Below are positions 5,718 to 6,632 of a stretch of 6,632 nucleotides of DNA, in pieces; the first letter of the stretch is position 1, and the number at the start of each line of letters is the position of its first letter. This stretch comes from Actinomycetes bacterium (GTDB lineage Bacteria > Actinomycetota > Acidimicrobiia > Acidimicrobiales > JAJYPT01): contig JAJYPT010000099.1 of assembly GCA_021795135.1 (NCBI GenBank), positions 1 through 6,632 on the forward strand, read 5' to 3'. The notes beneath the pieces are model-generated. The model saw only the letters and a list, made by a program, of their open reading frames with translations, made no database searches and had not been told where the DNA came from. The position numbers and the translations under genes were made by a program.

Positions 5718-6632
5718 TTGAAACTTATTATAAATAAAAAAGCTTCCATTATAAGACTTATCCTTTCAGCTGTGTTTTTGTCTAGTTGCAATACAGCTTC
5801 TAATACAGTTTCAACCCCGCCCAAACCATCTCCTTTGATGGTAAGTAGAATTAAAATGTTCAATTCTCAAAACGGGTGGGGAATTTTAAACTTTGGCTCT
5901 TCTTGGATTGTAGTAAAAACATCCAACGGAGGTTCTACATGGAAAATAGTAACTCCTCCAGGTGCTACTACAAAAGGTGGAATCTCAGGAGATTTCATAA
6001 ATCCAAAAAATGCTTGGATTGTGTTTAATACTTTTGAGAATTTACACTTTTCTTCTTTTGCTACTACTAACGATTCTGGTAAAAATTGGAAGCCTATAAG
6101 TTTTTCTAGGCCTTTGATAGCTAGTGCTTATAATATTTTTTTTCAAACCCCTACAATGGGTTGGGCGTTAGAAAAAAGTAATTCTGGACAGCAATTAATA
6201 CAGATTCAATTAAATGCCCCCCAGTCTAAAATTAGGGTCAATAGAACGATTTCCACAGGTAGTTTTAAAGCTAGTTTGAGGGGGATAAGATTTTCTTCTT
6301 CTAAGATAGGATGGGTAAGTACCGAGTCTAAATATCCTGAATTAATCAAGACTACCAATTCAGGAGGTAGCTGGTTTTTGCAAAAACTACCTAAGGCATA
6401 TTCTTATAAAAAATCTTCTTGTGTGACTTCATTGCCTCAGTTTTCTAATACCACAGATGCAGTAGTAGCAAGTTCTTGTACTGCTAAAGGTATAACTTCT
6501 ACCCAATTCTATACGACTACAAATGCTGGGAGTAGTTGGATTGAATCGTCTAGGTTGTTTGCTAAGACATCTCAACCTGTATTTTCTTCTTTTGGGACTT
6601 ATATATGGGCCATTGGACAAGCAAAACATAAA
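5718..6632 (+). CDS. Lipoprotein with Asp-box/BNR-like repeats, probable beta-propeller (3' end beyond window)
   Basis: The reading frame is open for 305 codons and leaves the window without a stop, so the protein is incomplete. From the TTG start it begins with a positively charged stretch (K2, K7, K8, R13), a hydrophobic core (LILSAVFL) and lipobox L21-S-S-C24, predicting a lipoprotein anchored on the outer face of the membrane, followed by a Pro/Ser/Thr-rich linker to about residue 40. Four degenerate Asp-box turns are visible: SNGGSTW (69-75), TNDSGKNW (117-124), TNSGGSW (213-219) and TNAGSSW (268-274). They alternate with GW-type strands at 53-54, 148-149 and 198-199, the pattern of BNR/Ycf48-like propellers (family knowledge). 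Most boxes have Asn or Ser where Asp is usual, and the catalytic residues of sialidases are not apparent, so an enzyme is unlikely. A ligand or role cannot be inferred. It lies 40 bases after the Sco fusion gene, on the same strand. Confidence 0.75.
   Translation, partial: MKLIINKKASIIRLILSAVFLSSCNTASNTVSTPPKPSPLMVSRIKMFNSQNGWGILNFGSSWIVVKTSNGGSTWKIVTPPGATTKGGISGDFINPKNAWIVFNTFENLHFSSFATTNDSGKNWKPISFSRPLIASAYNIFFQTPTMGWALEKSNSGQQLIQIQLNAPQSKIRVNRTISTGSFKASLRGIRFSSSKIGWVSTESKYPELIKTTNSGGSWFLQKLPKAYSYKKSSCVTSLPQFSNTTDAVVASSCTAKGITSTQFYTTTNAGSSWIESSRLFAKTSQPVFSSFGTYIWAIGQAKHK

Noticed and set aside
6429..6629. Minus-strand open frame near the right end
   Set aside because: It overlaps the lipoprotein frame, which has a signal, lipobox and repeated Asp boxes; the antisense translation is basic and without recognisable features.
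1..6632. CRISPR array, tRNA, riboswitch, insertion sequence or defence system
   Set aside because: No regularly spaced repeats, cloverleaf-like segment, transposase, terminal inverted repeats or defence domains were seen; nearly all the sequence is accounted for by ordinary genes.

Overview
The window is AT-rich (by eye about 35-40% GC, not counted) and almost fully coding. It carries six genes and no stretch over 100 bases without a gene. Two are aerobic-respiration biogenesis genes: heme O synthase, and a Sco-type copper/thiol protein fused to a large membrane domain. Together they point to an aerobic bacterium with a heme-copper oxidase. Three things lean towards an AT-rich member of the Actinomycetota: an ABC-2 exporter pair convergent with ctaB, the sequence of its permease (FERSYGFLKRLGATPLGR), and TANNNT-like boxes just upstream of start codons as in leaderless genes. 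This assignment is inference; no rRNA or other taxonomic marker is present.

Layout, left to right. ctaB (52-960, +) converges, with a 5-base gap, on a two-gene minus-strand ABC-2 exporter operon: ATPase 2611-1670, then permease 1667-966, two bases apart. A 27-base divergent gap separates the ATPase start from serS (2639-3958, +). After 15 bases comes a 567-residue fusion protein (3974-5677, +) made of about ten membrane segments, eight of them in two related four-segment halves, followed by a Sco/SenC thioredoxin-fold domain with CxxxC and a distal His. A strong hairpin wraps its stop codon. The last gene (5718 to the window end, +, incomplete) encodes a lipoprotein with four Asp-box/BNR-like repeats, probably a beta-propeller of the broad Ycf48-like group; it starts with TTG.

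Working together: CtaB makes heme O, the precursor of heme A, for terminal oxidases, and Sco-type proteins deliver copper to, or reduce, the CuA site of cytochrome oxidase. The fusion protein is therefore plausibly part of oxidase assembly at the outer face of the membrane, where the propeller lipoprotein would also sit. SerS is a housekeeping enzyme placed between them. The ABC exporter substrate cannot be read from sequence.

The most unusual item is the fusion of a duplicated, uncharacterised membrane module to a Sco domain. I saw no CRISPR array, RNA gene, insertion sequence or phage gene.
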